This document shows, piece by piece, positions 16,824-24,799 of a stretch of DNA of 64,000 nt. Both the position numbers and the translations under genes were made by a program. Source of the stretch: Streptomyces sp. S.PNR 29 (GTDB taxonomy: Bacteria > Actinomycetota > Actinomycetes > Streptomycetales > Streptomycetaceae); contig NZ_JANUQM010000001.1 in NCBI RefSeq assembly GCF_030386795.1, forward strand, positions 368,363 through 432,362. The letters run 5' to 3'. Positions within the stretch are counted from its first letter, which is position 1. The number at the start of each line of letters is the position of its first letter. A model generated the notes under the pieces. It had not been told where the DNA came from. It worked only from the letters and a program-made list of their open reading frames with translations, and searched no databases.

Positions 16824-18319
16824 GCGGCCACCTCGGCCTGCTGTCCCGCGGTGACGCGCAGGACGTCGTACTCCGCCAGGTCCACCCGTCGTGTCGCCCG
16901 CCGGAACTCGCTCGTCGTGCCCGGCCAGATGGTGGTGTTGCGGCCGCTCGCGTCCAGGTACCAGCTGGTGCAGCCGCCGGTGCTCCACACCGTGCGCTTC
17001 ATACGCTCCTGCACGCGGTGGTTCCACGCCTCGACGGCGGCGGGCCGGGCGTCGAGGGCGATCCGGCCGCCGAGGACCTTCATCTGCCGCAGGAAATCGG
17101 CCAGGTAGTTCAGCTGGGACTCGATGATGAGGATCATGGACGAGTTCCCGAGGCCGGTGTTGGGCCCGATGATCGGTATCCAGTTGGGGAAGCCGGCCAC
17201 CGAGCTCCCGCGCAGGGCCTCCATCCCGCCCTTCCAGGCCTCGGCGAGCGTCCGCCCGTCCGCGCCCACGACCCGCTCGGCGACGGGCATGTCGGTGACG
17301 TGGAAGCCGGTACCGAAGATGATCGCGTCGGCCTCGGCCTCGCTGCCGTCGGCGGCGACGAGCGTCGAGCCGCGGACCTCGGTGAGCCCGCTCGCGACGA
17401 CGTCCACATTCGGCTGCGCGAGCGCCGGGTAGTAGTCGCTGGACAGCAGGATCCGCTTGCAGCCGATGCGGTAGTCCGGGGTGAGCCTGGCACGCAGGGC
17501 CGGGTCCTTGATGGCGCGGGCCATGTTGCGCTTGGCCAGCTGCTCGACGAAGCCCAGTTCCTCCGGGTGCCTGGTGAACGCCTGGACCTGCAGCTCCCGG
17601 ATGCCCCACAACAGGGCCCGCCTCAGCCGGGCCGTGACGGGCAGGGCCCGGTGCAGTGCGCGTTCGGCTCCGCTGATCGCCCGGTCCACGCGGGGCAGCA
17701 CCCAGGGCGGGGTGCGCTGGAAGAGGGTCAGGCGGGAGACCCGGGGCTGGACGGAGGGCACGATCTGGATGGCGGAGGCGCCCGTGCCGACCATGGCGAC
17801 CCGCTTGCCGGTGAGGTCGTAGTCGTGGTCCCAGCGGGCGGAGTGGAAGACCTTGCCGGGGAAGGAGTCGAGGCCCGGTATGTCCGGGATCCTGGGATCG
17901 GACAGCGGCCCGGTGGCGGACACGACCACGTCGGCGGACAGGCTCCCGCTCCTGGTCTCGATGTCCCAGCACAGCCGCTCACCGTTCCAGGTCATCTTCT
18001 CCACCTCCGCGCCGAAGCGGATGTGGGGGCGCAGCCGGAAGACGTCCGTCACGTGCTCCAGGTAGGCGCGGATGTGCTGCTGCCCGGAGAAGGCGCGCGG
18101 CCAGTCGGGGTTGGGCGCGAAGGAGAAGGAGTACAGGTGGGACGGGACGTCACAGGCGCACCCCGGATAGCTGTTGTCCCGCCAGGTGCCGCCGACGCTG
18201 TCGGCCCGCTCCAGGACGACGAAGTCGGTGATCCCCTCACGCCTCAGCCGCACGGCGGCCCCGAGCCCGCCGAACCCGGACCCGACCACCGCCACCCGCA
18301 CATGCTCGCGCTCGGTCAT
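16820..18319 (-). CDS. Flavin-containing (Baeyer-Villiger type) monooxygenase
   Basis: A 499-residue FAD/NADPH monooxygenase. Two Rossmann motifs are present (VVGSGFGGLGAAV near residue 10 and MVGTGASAIQ near 190), and between them the Baeyer-Villiger fingerprint FxGxxxHxxxW appears as FPGKVFHSARW (about 165). It would insert oxygen into a ketone to give an ester or lactone. It is first in an operon with an esterase and an SDR, an arrangement like the mymA-lipR-Rv3085 block of mycobacteria. A MerR regulator gene is divergent and a palindrome lies on this gene's promoter. Confidence 0.93.
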   Translation of the reverse strand: MTEREHVRVAVVGSGFGGLGAAVRLRREGITDFVVLERADSVGGTWRDNSYPGCACDVPSHLYSFSFAPNPDWPRAFSGQQHIRAYLEHVTDVFRLRPHIRFGAEVEKMTWNGERLCWDIETRSGSLSADVVVSATGPLSDPRIPDIPGLDSFPGKVFHSARWDHDYDLTGKRVAMVGTGASAIQIVPSVQPRVSRLTLFQRTPPWVLPRVDRAISGAERALHRALPVTARLRRALLWGIRELQVQAFTRHPEELGFVEQLAKRNMARAIKDPALRARLTPDYRIGCKRILLSSDYYPALAQPNVDVVASGLTEVRGSTLVAADGSEAEADAIIFGTGFHVTDMPVAERVVGADGRTLAEAWKGGMEALRGSSVAGFPNWIPIIGPNTGLGNSSMILIIESQLNYLADFLRQMKVLGGRIALDARPAAVEAWNHRVQERMKRTVWSTGGCTSWYLDASGRNTTIWPGTTSEFRRATRRVDLAEYDVLRVTAGQQAEVAA

Positions 18320-18336
18320 CCGATGCCCTCCACAGC

Positions 18337-18367
18337 GCTATGACTCCGCCAGTGAACACTGGCGCAA
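18337..18367 (-). promoter_or_regulatory. FMO operon promoter with MerR-like operator
   Basis: CGCCAGTG-AA-CACTGGCG (18347-18364) is a perfect palindrome. It lies between a -35 TTGCGC (18367-18362) and a -10 CATAGC (18342-18337), which are 19 bp apart on the minus strand. Operators inside a 19-bp spacer are typical for MerR-family control, and a merR gene is divergent. Confidence 0.6.
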
Positions 18368-18449
18368 TGGGAGGGTAGAGCAGCTCGGCACCCATGGATA
18401 GGGGTCGGGGCACCAGAAAGTTACCGCTGGTACGACATAGGCTTCCCAC

Positions 18450-19103
18450 GTGGCAGAAGAGGGCGGACGACGCGAATACCGTATGGAGGAGCTGGCCCGC
18501 CTGGCCGGCATCACGGTGCGCACCCTGCGCTTCTACCGCGAACGCAAGCTGATCCCGCCGCCCCGCCGCGAGGGCCGCATCGCCTGGTACGACGATCACC
18601 ACCTGGCCCGCCTGCGCACCATCTCGGCCCTGCTGGAGCGCGGCCACACCCTGAACGGCATCGCGGAGCTGGCGGAGGCCTTCGACCACGGCCGGGACGT
18701 CGCCGACCTCCTCGGCGTCGGCACCCCCACCGAGGAGGAACCGGTCCGCCTCACCCCCGAGGAACTCGCCGCCCACTACGAGGGCGAGGTCACCCCGGAG
18801 AACCTCGCCGCCGCCATGGACCTCGGCTACCTCGGCACCGACGGCGACGAGATCGTCCACATCAGCCGCCGCCTGCTGGAGGTCTCCTCCGCCCTGGTCC
18901 GCGAGGGCATCCCCCTCGCCGACGTCCTCGACGCCGCCAAGCGCGTCCGCGAACACGCCGACGCCCTCGCCGAACTCTTCACCACCCTCATCCTCCGCCA
19001 CGCCCCCGAGGAGGACCTCCCCCGCCTACGACCGCTGGCCCGGAGCGTGATGGAGGCGGAGCTGTCGCTGGCGCTGGACCGGAGGATGCGCAAGCAGTCG
19101 TAG
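18450..19103 (+). CDS. MerR-family regulator
   Basis: A 217-residue regulator with an N-terminal MerR winged HTH (YRMEELARLAGITVRTLRFY, about residues 10-29; then RRIAWYDDHH-like wing) and a long C-terminal helical region without a cysteine cluster, so it probably senses an organic ligand rather than a metal. GTG 18450 is used as start; an ATG at 18483 also lies just before the HTH. It is divergent from the FMO-hydrolase-SDR operon and is the likely regulator of it. Confidence 0.9.
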   Translation: MAEEGGRREYRMEELARLAGITVRTLRFYRERKLIPPPRREGRIAWYDDHHLARLRTISALLERGHTLNGIAELAEAFDHGRDVADLLGVGTPTEEEPVRLTPEELAAHYEGEVTPENLAAAMDLGYLGTDGDEIVHISRRLLEVSSALVREGIPLADVLDAAKRVREHADALAELFTTLILRHAPEEDLPRLRPLARSVMEAELSLALDRRMRKQS

Positions 19104-19183
19104 CTCCGACGTTCACTCCATCGGGTCACCTTTCAGGCTTCGGCAGACGCAATTCCGTTCGTGCTCCGACAGTGAGATCGAAA

Positions 19184-19214
19184 ACCCCGGCGGCTGTGCG
19201 ACCAGCCCCGGGGT
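19184..19214 (+). terminator. Strong hairpin before the recombinase gene
   Basis: ACCCCGG-C-GGCTG pairs with CAGCC-CCGGGGT (12 bp with one bulged base). It ends 28 bp before the recombinase ATG. It may end the merR transcript or attenuate the recombinase gene; no T run follows. Confidence 0.6.
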
Positions 19215-19242
19215 ATGGCCGACACTGTTCAGGAGTGCCAGC

Positions 19243-20589
19243 ATGTCCGAGCGTAGCCCCCGACCGGCCCCACGCACCCCCTTTGCCGCGCCCTTCGCTG
19301 GACGGCCAAAGGCCCTTGCAGCCCTGCGTCTCAGTTGCCTCACCAGTGTGACCACTTCGCCAAGCCGACAGCGATCCGCCATCCACCGCTCCGCTGAGAG
19401 GCTCGGCTTCACTCTGATCGCCGAGGCTGCGGACCTGGGGGTCTCGGCCCATCAGATGTCCCCGTTCGAGAGGCCCTCCCTGTCATCCTGGCTGGGTCGG
19501 CCTCACGAGTATGAAGCCGTCGTCTGGTCACACGTGGATCGCGCCGTACGCTCCGTGGCGCACATGGACGAGTTGATCGCATGGGGGCGGCAGCACACCC
19601 GGACACTCGTGTTCTGCATGCCGGAAGCCGACCACCCGCTCGTCGTGACACCACAGGCGGACGGTTGGGTCATCCAGCGGTGCACGGACCTCGCTCATGA
19701 CGCCGAGCAGGAAGCCCGCACCATCTCCGCCCGGCTCAGCAGCAGTCACGAGGCATTGCGCGCGGCCGGTCGCTACGGGGGCGGGCTCGTCCCCTTCGGC
19801 TATCGGAAGGCACCGCACCCTGCGGGCAGCGGGTGGTGCCTGTCTCCCGACCCCGAGACAGCCCTTGTCGTCCGAGCGATCGTGGAGGACGTACTTGCGG
19901 GATCGTCACTGATCGCCATCGCACGCAAACTGAACGACGCAGGTGTGCCCGTGCCGCGCGACCGCCACGCACGACTCCAGGGCCGCCCGATGGGCGGTAG
20001 GCGACACGGACGTGACTTCGAACGCTTCCGCTGGACATCGGGCACGTTGTCCAAGGTGCTGCGCAGCCCGTCCCTGATGGGGCACAGGACGCACCAGGGC
20101 CAGACGGTCCGCGACGGGTCCGGTGCTCCTGTACTCGTCGGACCGCCATTGCTGTCCGACGAGGAGTTCCGTGCGCTCCAGGACGCGCTTCTGGCGCGTT
20201 CCAACGGCACCCGCCGCCCGAGGAGCCAGACGACGGCGCTACTCACGGCCATCGCCCACTGTGCGGGCTGCGAAGGGCGCATGTACTTCGCCCTACGCAA
20301 GGGCTACCCGTACGGCGACTATGTGTGCCGCGCCACGGCGCGTGGAGAAGTGTGTCACTCACCGGCCGCCATGCGCTCCGACTGGCTGGAGGAGTACGCG
20401 CTCGACCACTACCGTCGGGCGACGGCGACGGACGTTGCCGTGTCCCGCGAGCTTCTTCTCCGTGACGGCGTCCGCGTCACCGTCGGCAAAGGTGGTCGCG
20501 GGGGTGATCACGCCCGACGGACCGGTCCGGACACTTCACGCCTGACCTTCACCATCAGGAAACCCTCAGCCGCACCGCAGACCAGCTGA
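19243..20589 (+). CDS. Large serine recombinase (integrase-like), solitary
   Basis: A 448-residue site-specific recombinase. The N-terminal resolvase domain starts late: Ser31 in LRLSCLTSVTTSPSRQ is the likely nucleophile, and a degenerate region follows. The recombinase domain (about 190-300; GGGLVPFGYRKAPH, then IARKLNDAGVPVPRD) and a zinc ribbon with CAGCEGRM and YVCRATARGEVC (about 338-380) are clear. The typical C-terminal coiled coil is short or missing, and 448 residues is less than most phage integrases. The gene has lower GC than its neighbours and no phage or plasmid genes beside it. It could be a remnant of an integrated element or a domesticated recombinase. The ATG follows CAGGAGTG. 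Confidence 0.85.
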   Translation: MSERSPRPAPRTPFAAPFAGRPKALAALRLSCLTSVTTSPSRQRSAIHRSAERLGFTLIAEAADLGVSAHQMSPFERPSLSSWLGRPHEYEAVVWSHVDRAVRSVAHMDELIAWGRQHTRTLVFCMPEADHPLVVTPQADGWVIQRCTDLAHDAEQEARTISARLSSSHEALRAAGRYGGGLVPFGYRKAPHPAGSGWCLSPDPETALVVRAIVEDVLAGSSLIAIARKLNDAGVPVPRDRHARLQGRPMGGRRHGRDFERFRWTSGTLSKVLRSPSLMGHRTHQGQTVRDGSGAPVLVGPPLLSDEEFRALQDALLARSNGTRRPRSQTTALLTAIAHCAGCEGRMYFALRKGYPYGDYVCRATARGEVCHSPAAMRSDWLEEYALDHYRRATATDVAVSRELLLRDGVRVTVGKGGRGGDHARRTGPDTSRLTFTIRKPSAAPQTS

Positions 20590-20608
20590 CACCTGAGGGC
20601 CAAGCCCC

Positions 20609-20639
20609 ACGGGGCGCGCGCCGTTCGACAGCGCCCCGT
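20609..20639. terminator. Terminator between recombinase and xth
   Basis: ACGGGGCGC and GCGCCCCGT pair perfectly (9 bp, 13-nt loop) between converging genes. Confidence 0.6.
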
Positions 20640-20649
20640 ACCGTCATCC

Positions 20650-21453
20650 TCACATCTCGAAGACGACAGTCACAGGAGCATGGTCCGACCACCGCTCCTC
20701 GTGGCTGGCCGCTCGCTCGACGACCGCCTTCACGGCCCGTGCCGCCAGCCCGGGGGTCGCCACGGCCAGGTCGATCCGCCAGCCTGAATCGTTGTCGAAG
20801 GCCCGCCCCCGGTACGACCACCACGTGTACGGCCCCTCCACCCCCGGATGCAGCGCCCGCACGACATCGACACAGCCGCCGTCGGCCGGATCGAAGACCC
20901 GGCTCAGCCACTCCCTTTCCTCGGGCAGGAAGCCGGAGTTCTTGGTGTTGCCGCGCCAGTTCTTCAGGTCGGCCTGCTGGTGGGCGATGTTCCAGTCGCC
21001 GCAGACGAGGACCTCGCGGCCGTCGGCGGCGGCGCGTTCGCGCAGGTCCTTGAGGTAGGCGAGGAACTCGTCCATGAAGCGGACCTTCTCGTCCTGCCGC
21101 TCGGTGCCGACCTCGCCGGAGGGGAGGTAGAGGGAGGCGACGGTGACGCCGGGCAGGTCGGCCTCGACATAGCGGCCGCTGCTGTCGAACTCCGGCGACC
21201 CGAAGCCGATCCGGACGCGGTCGGGCTCGCGGCGGGTGTAGAGGGAGACACCGGCGCGGCCCTTGGCGGCGGCGGGGGCGTGCACCACATGCCAGCCGTC
21301 GGGGGTGCGGACGTGCTCGGGCAGTTGCTGCGGCTCGGCGCGCACCTCCTGCAGGCACAGCACGTCGGCTTCGGTGTCCGCGAGCCACTCCACGAAGCCC
21401 TTCTTCGCGGCGGCCCGGAGTCCATTCACGTTCACGGAGGTCACGGTGAGCAC
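20650..21453 (-). CDS. xth: Exodeoxyribonuclease III / AP endonuclease
   Basis: A 267-residue EEP-family nuclease for abasic-site repair. Metal and catalytic motifs are present: SVNVNGLRAA (Asn), LCLQEVR (Glu, near residue 37), VCGDWNIAH (Asp/Asn, near 150), and the terminal WSDHAPV with Asp-His. The GTG start at 21453 begins right at the first beta strand (VLTVTSVNVNG), as usual for the family. A longer frame continues upstream without support. It is divergent from a GNAT gene. Confidence 0.94.
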   Translation of the reverse strand: MLTVTSVNVNGLRAAAKKGFVEWLADTEADVLCLQEVRAEPQQLPEHVRTPDGWHVVHAPAAAKGRAGVSLYTRREPDRVRIGFGSPEFDSSGRYVEADLPGVTVASLYLPSGEVGTERQDEKVRFMDEFLAYLKDLRERAAADGREVLVCGDWNIAHQQADLKNWRGNTKNSGFLPEEREWLSRVFDPADGGCVDVVRALHPGVEGPYTWWSYRGRAFDNDSGWRIDLAVATPGLAARAVKAVVERAASHEERWSDHAPVTVVFEM

Positions 21454-21528
21454 GCCGGAACGATACCGGCACACTGGACTGCGTCCGATTCCGGAACCGA
21501 TGGACTGAACGGAAAATACGATCACCGC

Positions 21529-22005
21529 ATGGACATACGCCGGGTCTCCTTCGACCACCCCGACGCCGTCAAACTCAACGACCAGGTACAGGCCGAGTAC
21601 GACCTGCGCTACGGCGACGGCGGTGACGCCACGCCCCTGGACCCGGCCGACTTCGAGCCGCCGAACGGCCTCTACCTGATCGCGTACGACGAGAACGACG
21701 TCCCCGTCGCCTCCGGCGGCTGGCGCGCCCAGGACGCCAACGGTGAGGGAAACCTCGACGGGGACGCCGAGCTGAAGCGGATGTACGTGGTGGAGGAGAT
21801 GCGGGGCCGGGGGCTGGCCCGCCGTGTCCTGGCCGCCCTGGAGGAGGACGCCCGCGCGGCCGGCCGCCGCCGCATGGTCCTGGAGACCGGCACCAAACAG
21901 CCGGAGGCGATCGCCCTGTACACCTCCAGCGGCTACGAGCCGTGCGAGAAGTTCGGCTACTACCGGCACTACGAGTCGAGCCGCTGCTACGCCAAGCAGC
22001 TGTAG
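21529..22005 (+). CDS. GNAT-family N-acetyltransferase
   Basis: A 158-residue acetyltransferase. The acetyl-CoA loop is MRGRGLARRVL (near residue 88) after the strand AELKRMYVV; the C-terminal ALYTSSGYEPCEKFGYYR completes the fold. The substrate is unknown. The ATG start lies 75 bp from the divergent xth start, so both promoters are in that gap. Confidence 0.88.
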   Translation: MDIRRVSFDHPDAVKLNDQVQAEYDLRYGDGGDATPLDPADFEPPNGLYLIAYDENDVPVASGGWRAQDANGEGNLDGDAELKRMYVVEEMRGRGLARRVLAALEEDARAAGRRRMVLETGTKQPEAIALYTSSGYEPCEKFGYYRHYESSRCYAKQL

Positions 22006-22006
22006 G

Positions 22007-22666
22007 TCACGCGCGGAGAAACGCGAGGACCGCCAGGACCCGCCGGTGGGTGTCGCCGGCGGGCGGCAGGTCCAGCTTGGTGAGGATGCTGCCGATGTGC
22101 TTGCCGACGGCCGCCTCGGACACCACCAGCGTCCGGGCGATCGCGCTGTTGGACTTGCCCTCGGCGATCAGCGCCAGCACCTCCCGCTCGCGCGCGGTGA
22201 GCCGCGCGAGCGGGTCCCGGCGCCGGCGCAGCAGTTGGCGTACGACCTCGGGGTCGACGACCGTGCCGCCGGACGCGACCTCGGCGAGCGCGTCCACGAA
22301 CTGCTCGACCTGGCCGACCCGGTCCTTGAGCAGGTAGCCGACGCCCGTTCCGTCGCCGGAGTCGAGCAGTTCGACGGCGTACGCCCGCTGCACGTACTGG
22401 CTGAGCACCAGCACCGGCAGCCCGGGCCGCTCGGCGCGCAGCCGCACGGCCGCGTGCAGGCCCTCGTCCTGGAAGCCGGGCGGCATCCGTACGTCCGTCA
22501 CCACCACGTCGGGTGTGTGCTCGGTGACCGCCGCGAGCAGCGCGTCCGCGTCGCCGACCGCCGCGACGACCTCGTGTCCGAAGCGGGTGAGCAGACCGAT
22601 GAGGCCCTCACGCAGGAGCACGCTGTCCTCGGCGAGGACTATGCGGAGCGGGGTGTCGGCCGGCAA
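22007..22666 (-). CDS. NarL/LuxR-type response regulator
   Basis: A 219-residue two-component regulator. The receiver domain (about 8-125) has the acidic pair in LAEDS, phospho-acceptor Asp58 in VVTDVRMP, and the late Lys in LLKDRV. The C-terminal LuxR HTH is LTAREREVLALIAEG...NSAIARTL (about 150-200). Its start lies inside the 3' end of the histidine kinase gene (28-bp overlap), so they are coupled. The divergent neighbour is an ABC exporter, its probable target. Confidence 0.94.
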   Translation of the reverse strand: MPADTPLRIVLAEDSVLLREGLIGLLTRFGHEVVAAVGDADALLAAVTEHTPDVVVTDVRMPPGFQDEGLHAAVRLRAERPGLPVLVLSQYVQRAYAVELLDSGDGTGVGYLLKDRVGQVEQFVDALAEVASGGTVVDPEVVRQLLRRRRDPLARLTAREREVLALIAEGKSNSAIARTLVVSEAAVGKHIGSILTKLDLPPAGDTHRRVLAVLAFLRA

Positions 22667-23901
22667 GGAAACTCCACGTGCAGCAGGGTCGGTCCGCCCG
22701 GCGGGCTGGACAGGGAGAGTCTGCCATCGAGGACCGACACCCGGTCCGCGAGTCCGGTGAGCCCGGTGCCACCGCGCGGGTCCGCGCCGCCGCGCCCGTC
22801 GTCGCGGATGTCGAGGACCAGCCGCCTGCCGTCGTACGTCCCCCTGACCTCGGCGCGGCTCGCCCCGCTGTGCCTGGCGATGTTGGCGAGGGCCTCGCAG
22901 ACCACGAAGTAGGCGGCGGACTCGACGGGTCGGGGCAGCCGGACGGACAGGTCGAGGCCGAGGTCCACGGGGACCGGGCTGCGGTCCGCCGCGTCGGCGA
23001 CGGCGGCTTCGAGGCCGTAGTCGGCGAGGACCCTGGGGTGGATGCCGTGGATGAGGTCACGCAGTTCCGCGAGGGCCTGCTCGGCCTCCCCGTGCGCCTT
23101 GGCCAGTTGGCCGGCGAGCGGTCCGGGCGGGGCGTCCAGGCGGGCGAGGCCGAGCGTCATGGTGAGGGCGACCAGGCGCTGTTGGGCACCGTCGTGCAGG
23201 TCCCGTTCGATGCGCCGCCGCTCCGCCTCGAAGGCGTCCACCAACCGCACGCGGGAGCTGACCAGTTCGCTCTCCCTGGAGACCAGCAGCGCCCGCGCCA
23301 GCTCGGCCCGTGCCCCGGCCACGACCCCCAGGGCGTATGCGCCGGCCGCCAGCAGCACCAGCCCGAGCACGGCGACCCCGCAGGCCGCCGCCCAGGTGTC
23401 CACGGTCCACAGCTTGACCACCTTCGCCTCGCCGTGGACGCCGACCAGCACCGGCGTGGCGACCAGGGACAGCGGAACCCCGGCGCCGAACGTGACGGCC
23501 AGCGCGTCCAGCGGCCACAGCACCAGGGCGAGCAGGAGGGCGTACGCCAGCTCCCGCCAGGTCGCCGTCTCCCTGGCCCGCGTCGACAGCCACGCCGGCA
23601 GCCCCGGCCCGTCCGGCATCCGGTGGGACCCGGCGGGCAGCGGCCCCACGCCGGCCAGCCGCAGCCGCCACCGCTCGACGGCGGCTACGGGTATCCCGGC
23701 CAGCGCGGTGAGCACCAGCAGCGGCAGCCCCAGGAGCAGGACGGCGAGCGCGGCCCCGACCACGGCCCCGCTGAGGACCACCACCAGGACGACCGCCCCG
23801 AACAGCGCCCCGCTCGCCAGGAACGCCCCCGCCCGCCACGGCCACGCCGACCCCAGGTAACCGCGCCCGCCGAGCGCCTGCCACACCGTCATGGGGATCA
23901 C
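22639..23901 (-). CDS. Sensor histidine kinase (HisKA_3 type)
   Basis: A 420-residue membrane kinase. It has an N-terminal pair of helices (about 25-70), a further membrane region (about 115-200), then the HisKA_3 dimerisation helix with His236 in RRIERDLHDGAQQRL and a HATPase domain with the G-box DDGRGGADPRGGTGLTGL. The extracellular loops are short, so it may sense the membrane itself or its partner transporter, as in kinases that detect cell-envelope antibiotics. Start could be Met1 (23901) or Met4 (23892). Confidence 0.93.
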   Translation of the reverse strand: MIPMTVWQALGGRGYLGSAWPWRAGAFLASGALFGAVVLVVVLSGAVVGAALAVLLLGLPLLVLTALAGIPVAAVERWRLRLAGVGPLPAGSHRMPDGPGLPAWLSTRARETATWRELAYALLLALVLWPLDALAVTFGAGVPLSLVATPVLVGVHGEAKVVKLWTVDTWAAACGVAVLGLVLLAAGAYALGVVAGARAELARALLVSRESELVSSRVRLVDAFEAERRRIERDLHDGAQQRLVALTMTLGLARLDAPPGPLAGQLAKAHGEAEQALAELRDLIHGIHPRVLADYGLEAAVADAADRSPVPVDLGLDLSVRLPRPVESAAYFVVCEALANIARHSGASRAEVRGTYDGRRLVLDIRDDGRGGADPRGGTGLTGLADRVSVLDGRLSLSSPPGGPTLLHVEFPCRPTPRSA

Positions 23902-24061
23902 CGTAGGAGCGGGCCGCTGACCCTGGCCATCGGTCCTGACGGAGATCCGGGGGTATGCCTGGCCCTACCTCAAGTCTCGTCCCTGACGCACTGATCACGG
24001 GTGCCCTCCCGGGGTTTCGTGGATCCGTGGTCGGAACCAACGGATGGGGGCGCGGGGAGAG

Positions 24062-24799
24062 ATGAGACCCAACGCGATCGAACTGCACGCGGTGAGCAGG
24101 GAGTACGGATCGGGCGGTGGCCGGGTGACCGCGCTGGACCGGGTCTCGCTCGCCTTCCCGACGGGCTCCTTCACCGCCGTCATGGGGCCGTCCGGCTCGG
24201 GCAAGTCCACGCTGCTGCAGTGCGCGGCGGGTCTGGACCGGCCCACCTCGGGCTCGGTGCGGCTCGGGGAGACGGAGCTGACGGCGCTGAACGAGCGGCG
24301 GCTGACCCTGCTGCGCCGCGAGCGGGTCGGGTTCGTCTTCCAGGCGTTCAACCTGCTGCCGTCGCTGACCGCCGAGCAGAACGTCGCCCTGCCGCTGCGC
24401 CTGGCCGGCCGGCGTCCGCCGAAGGCGCGGGTGCGGGAGGTGCTGCGGCAGGTGGGGCTCGGGGAGCGGGCCGGTCATCGGCCCTCGCAGTTGTCCGGAG
24501 GTCAGCAGCAGCGCGTGGCGCTGGCCCGTGCGCTGGTCACCCGGCCCGAGGTGCTGTTCGGCGACGAGCCGACGGGTGCGCTGGACTCGGGGACCGGCCG
24601 TGAGGTGCTGGCGCTGCTGCGCGGCATGGTCGACGCCGAGGGCCGGACGGTCGTGATGGTGACCCACGATCCGGTGGCCGCCTCGTACGCGGACCGGGTG
24701 GTGTTCCTGGTCGACGGACGGGTGAGCGGCGAGCTGACGGGTGCCTCGGCCGGTGAGATCGCGGGACATATGACGACGCTGGAGGCCGTGCCGTGCTGA
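24062..24799 (+). CDS. ABC transporter ATPase (MacB/LolD type)
   Basis: A 245-residue ABC ATPase. It has Walker A GPSGSGKST (near residue 43), Q-loop FVFQAFNLLPSLTAEQNV typical for the MacB/LolD family, signature LSGGQQQRVALARAL, Walker B EVLFGDEPTGALD and H-loop VTHDP. It is divergent from a two-component system, overlaps the permease gene by 7 bp, and with it probably exports or detoxifies peptides or antibiotics acting on the envelope. This role is inferred from the family and context. Confidence 0.94.
   Translation: MRPNAIELHAVSREYGSGGGRVTALDRVSLAFPTGSFTAVMGPSGSGKSTLLQCAAGLDRPTSGSVRLGETELTALNERRLTLLRRERVGFVFQAFNLLPSLTAEQNVALPLRLAGRRPPKARVREVLRQVGLGERAGHRPSQLSGGQQQRVALARALVTRPEVLFGDEPTGALDSGTGREVLALLRGMVDAEGRTVVMVTHDPVAASYADRVVFLVDGRVSGELTGASAGEIAGHMTTLEAVPC

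Noticed and set aside
19243..20589. Intact prophage or ICE around the recombinase
   Set aside because: Neighbouring genes on both sides are ordinary chromosomal genes; no structural, replication or transfer genes are present.
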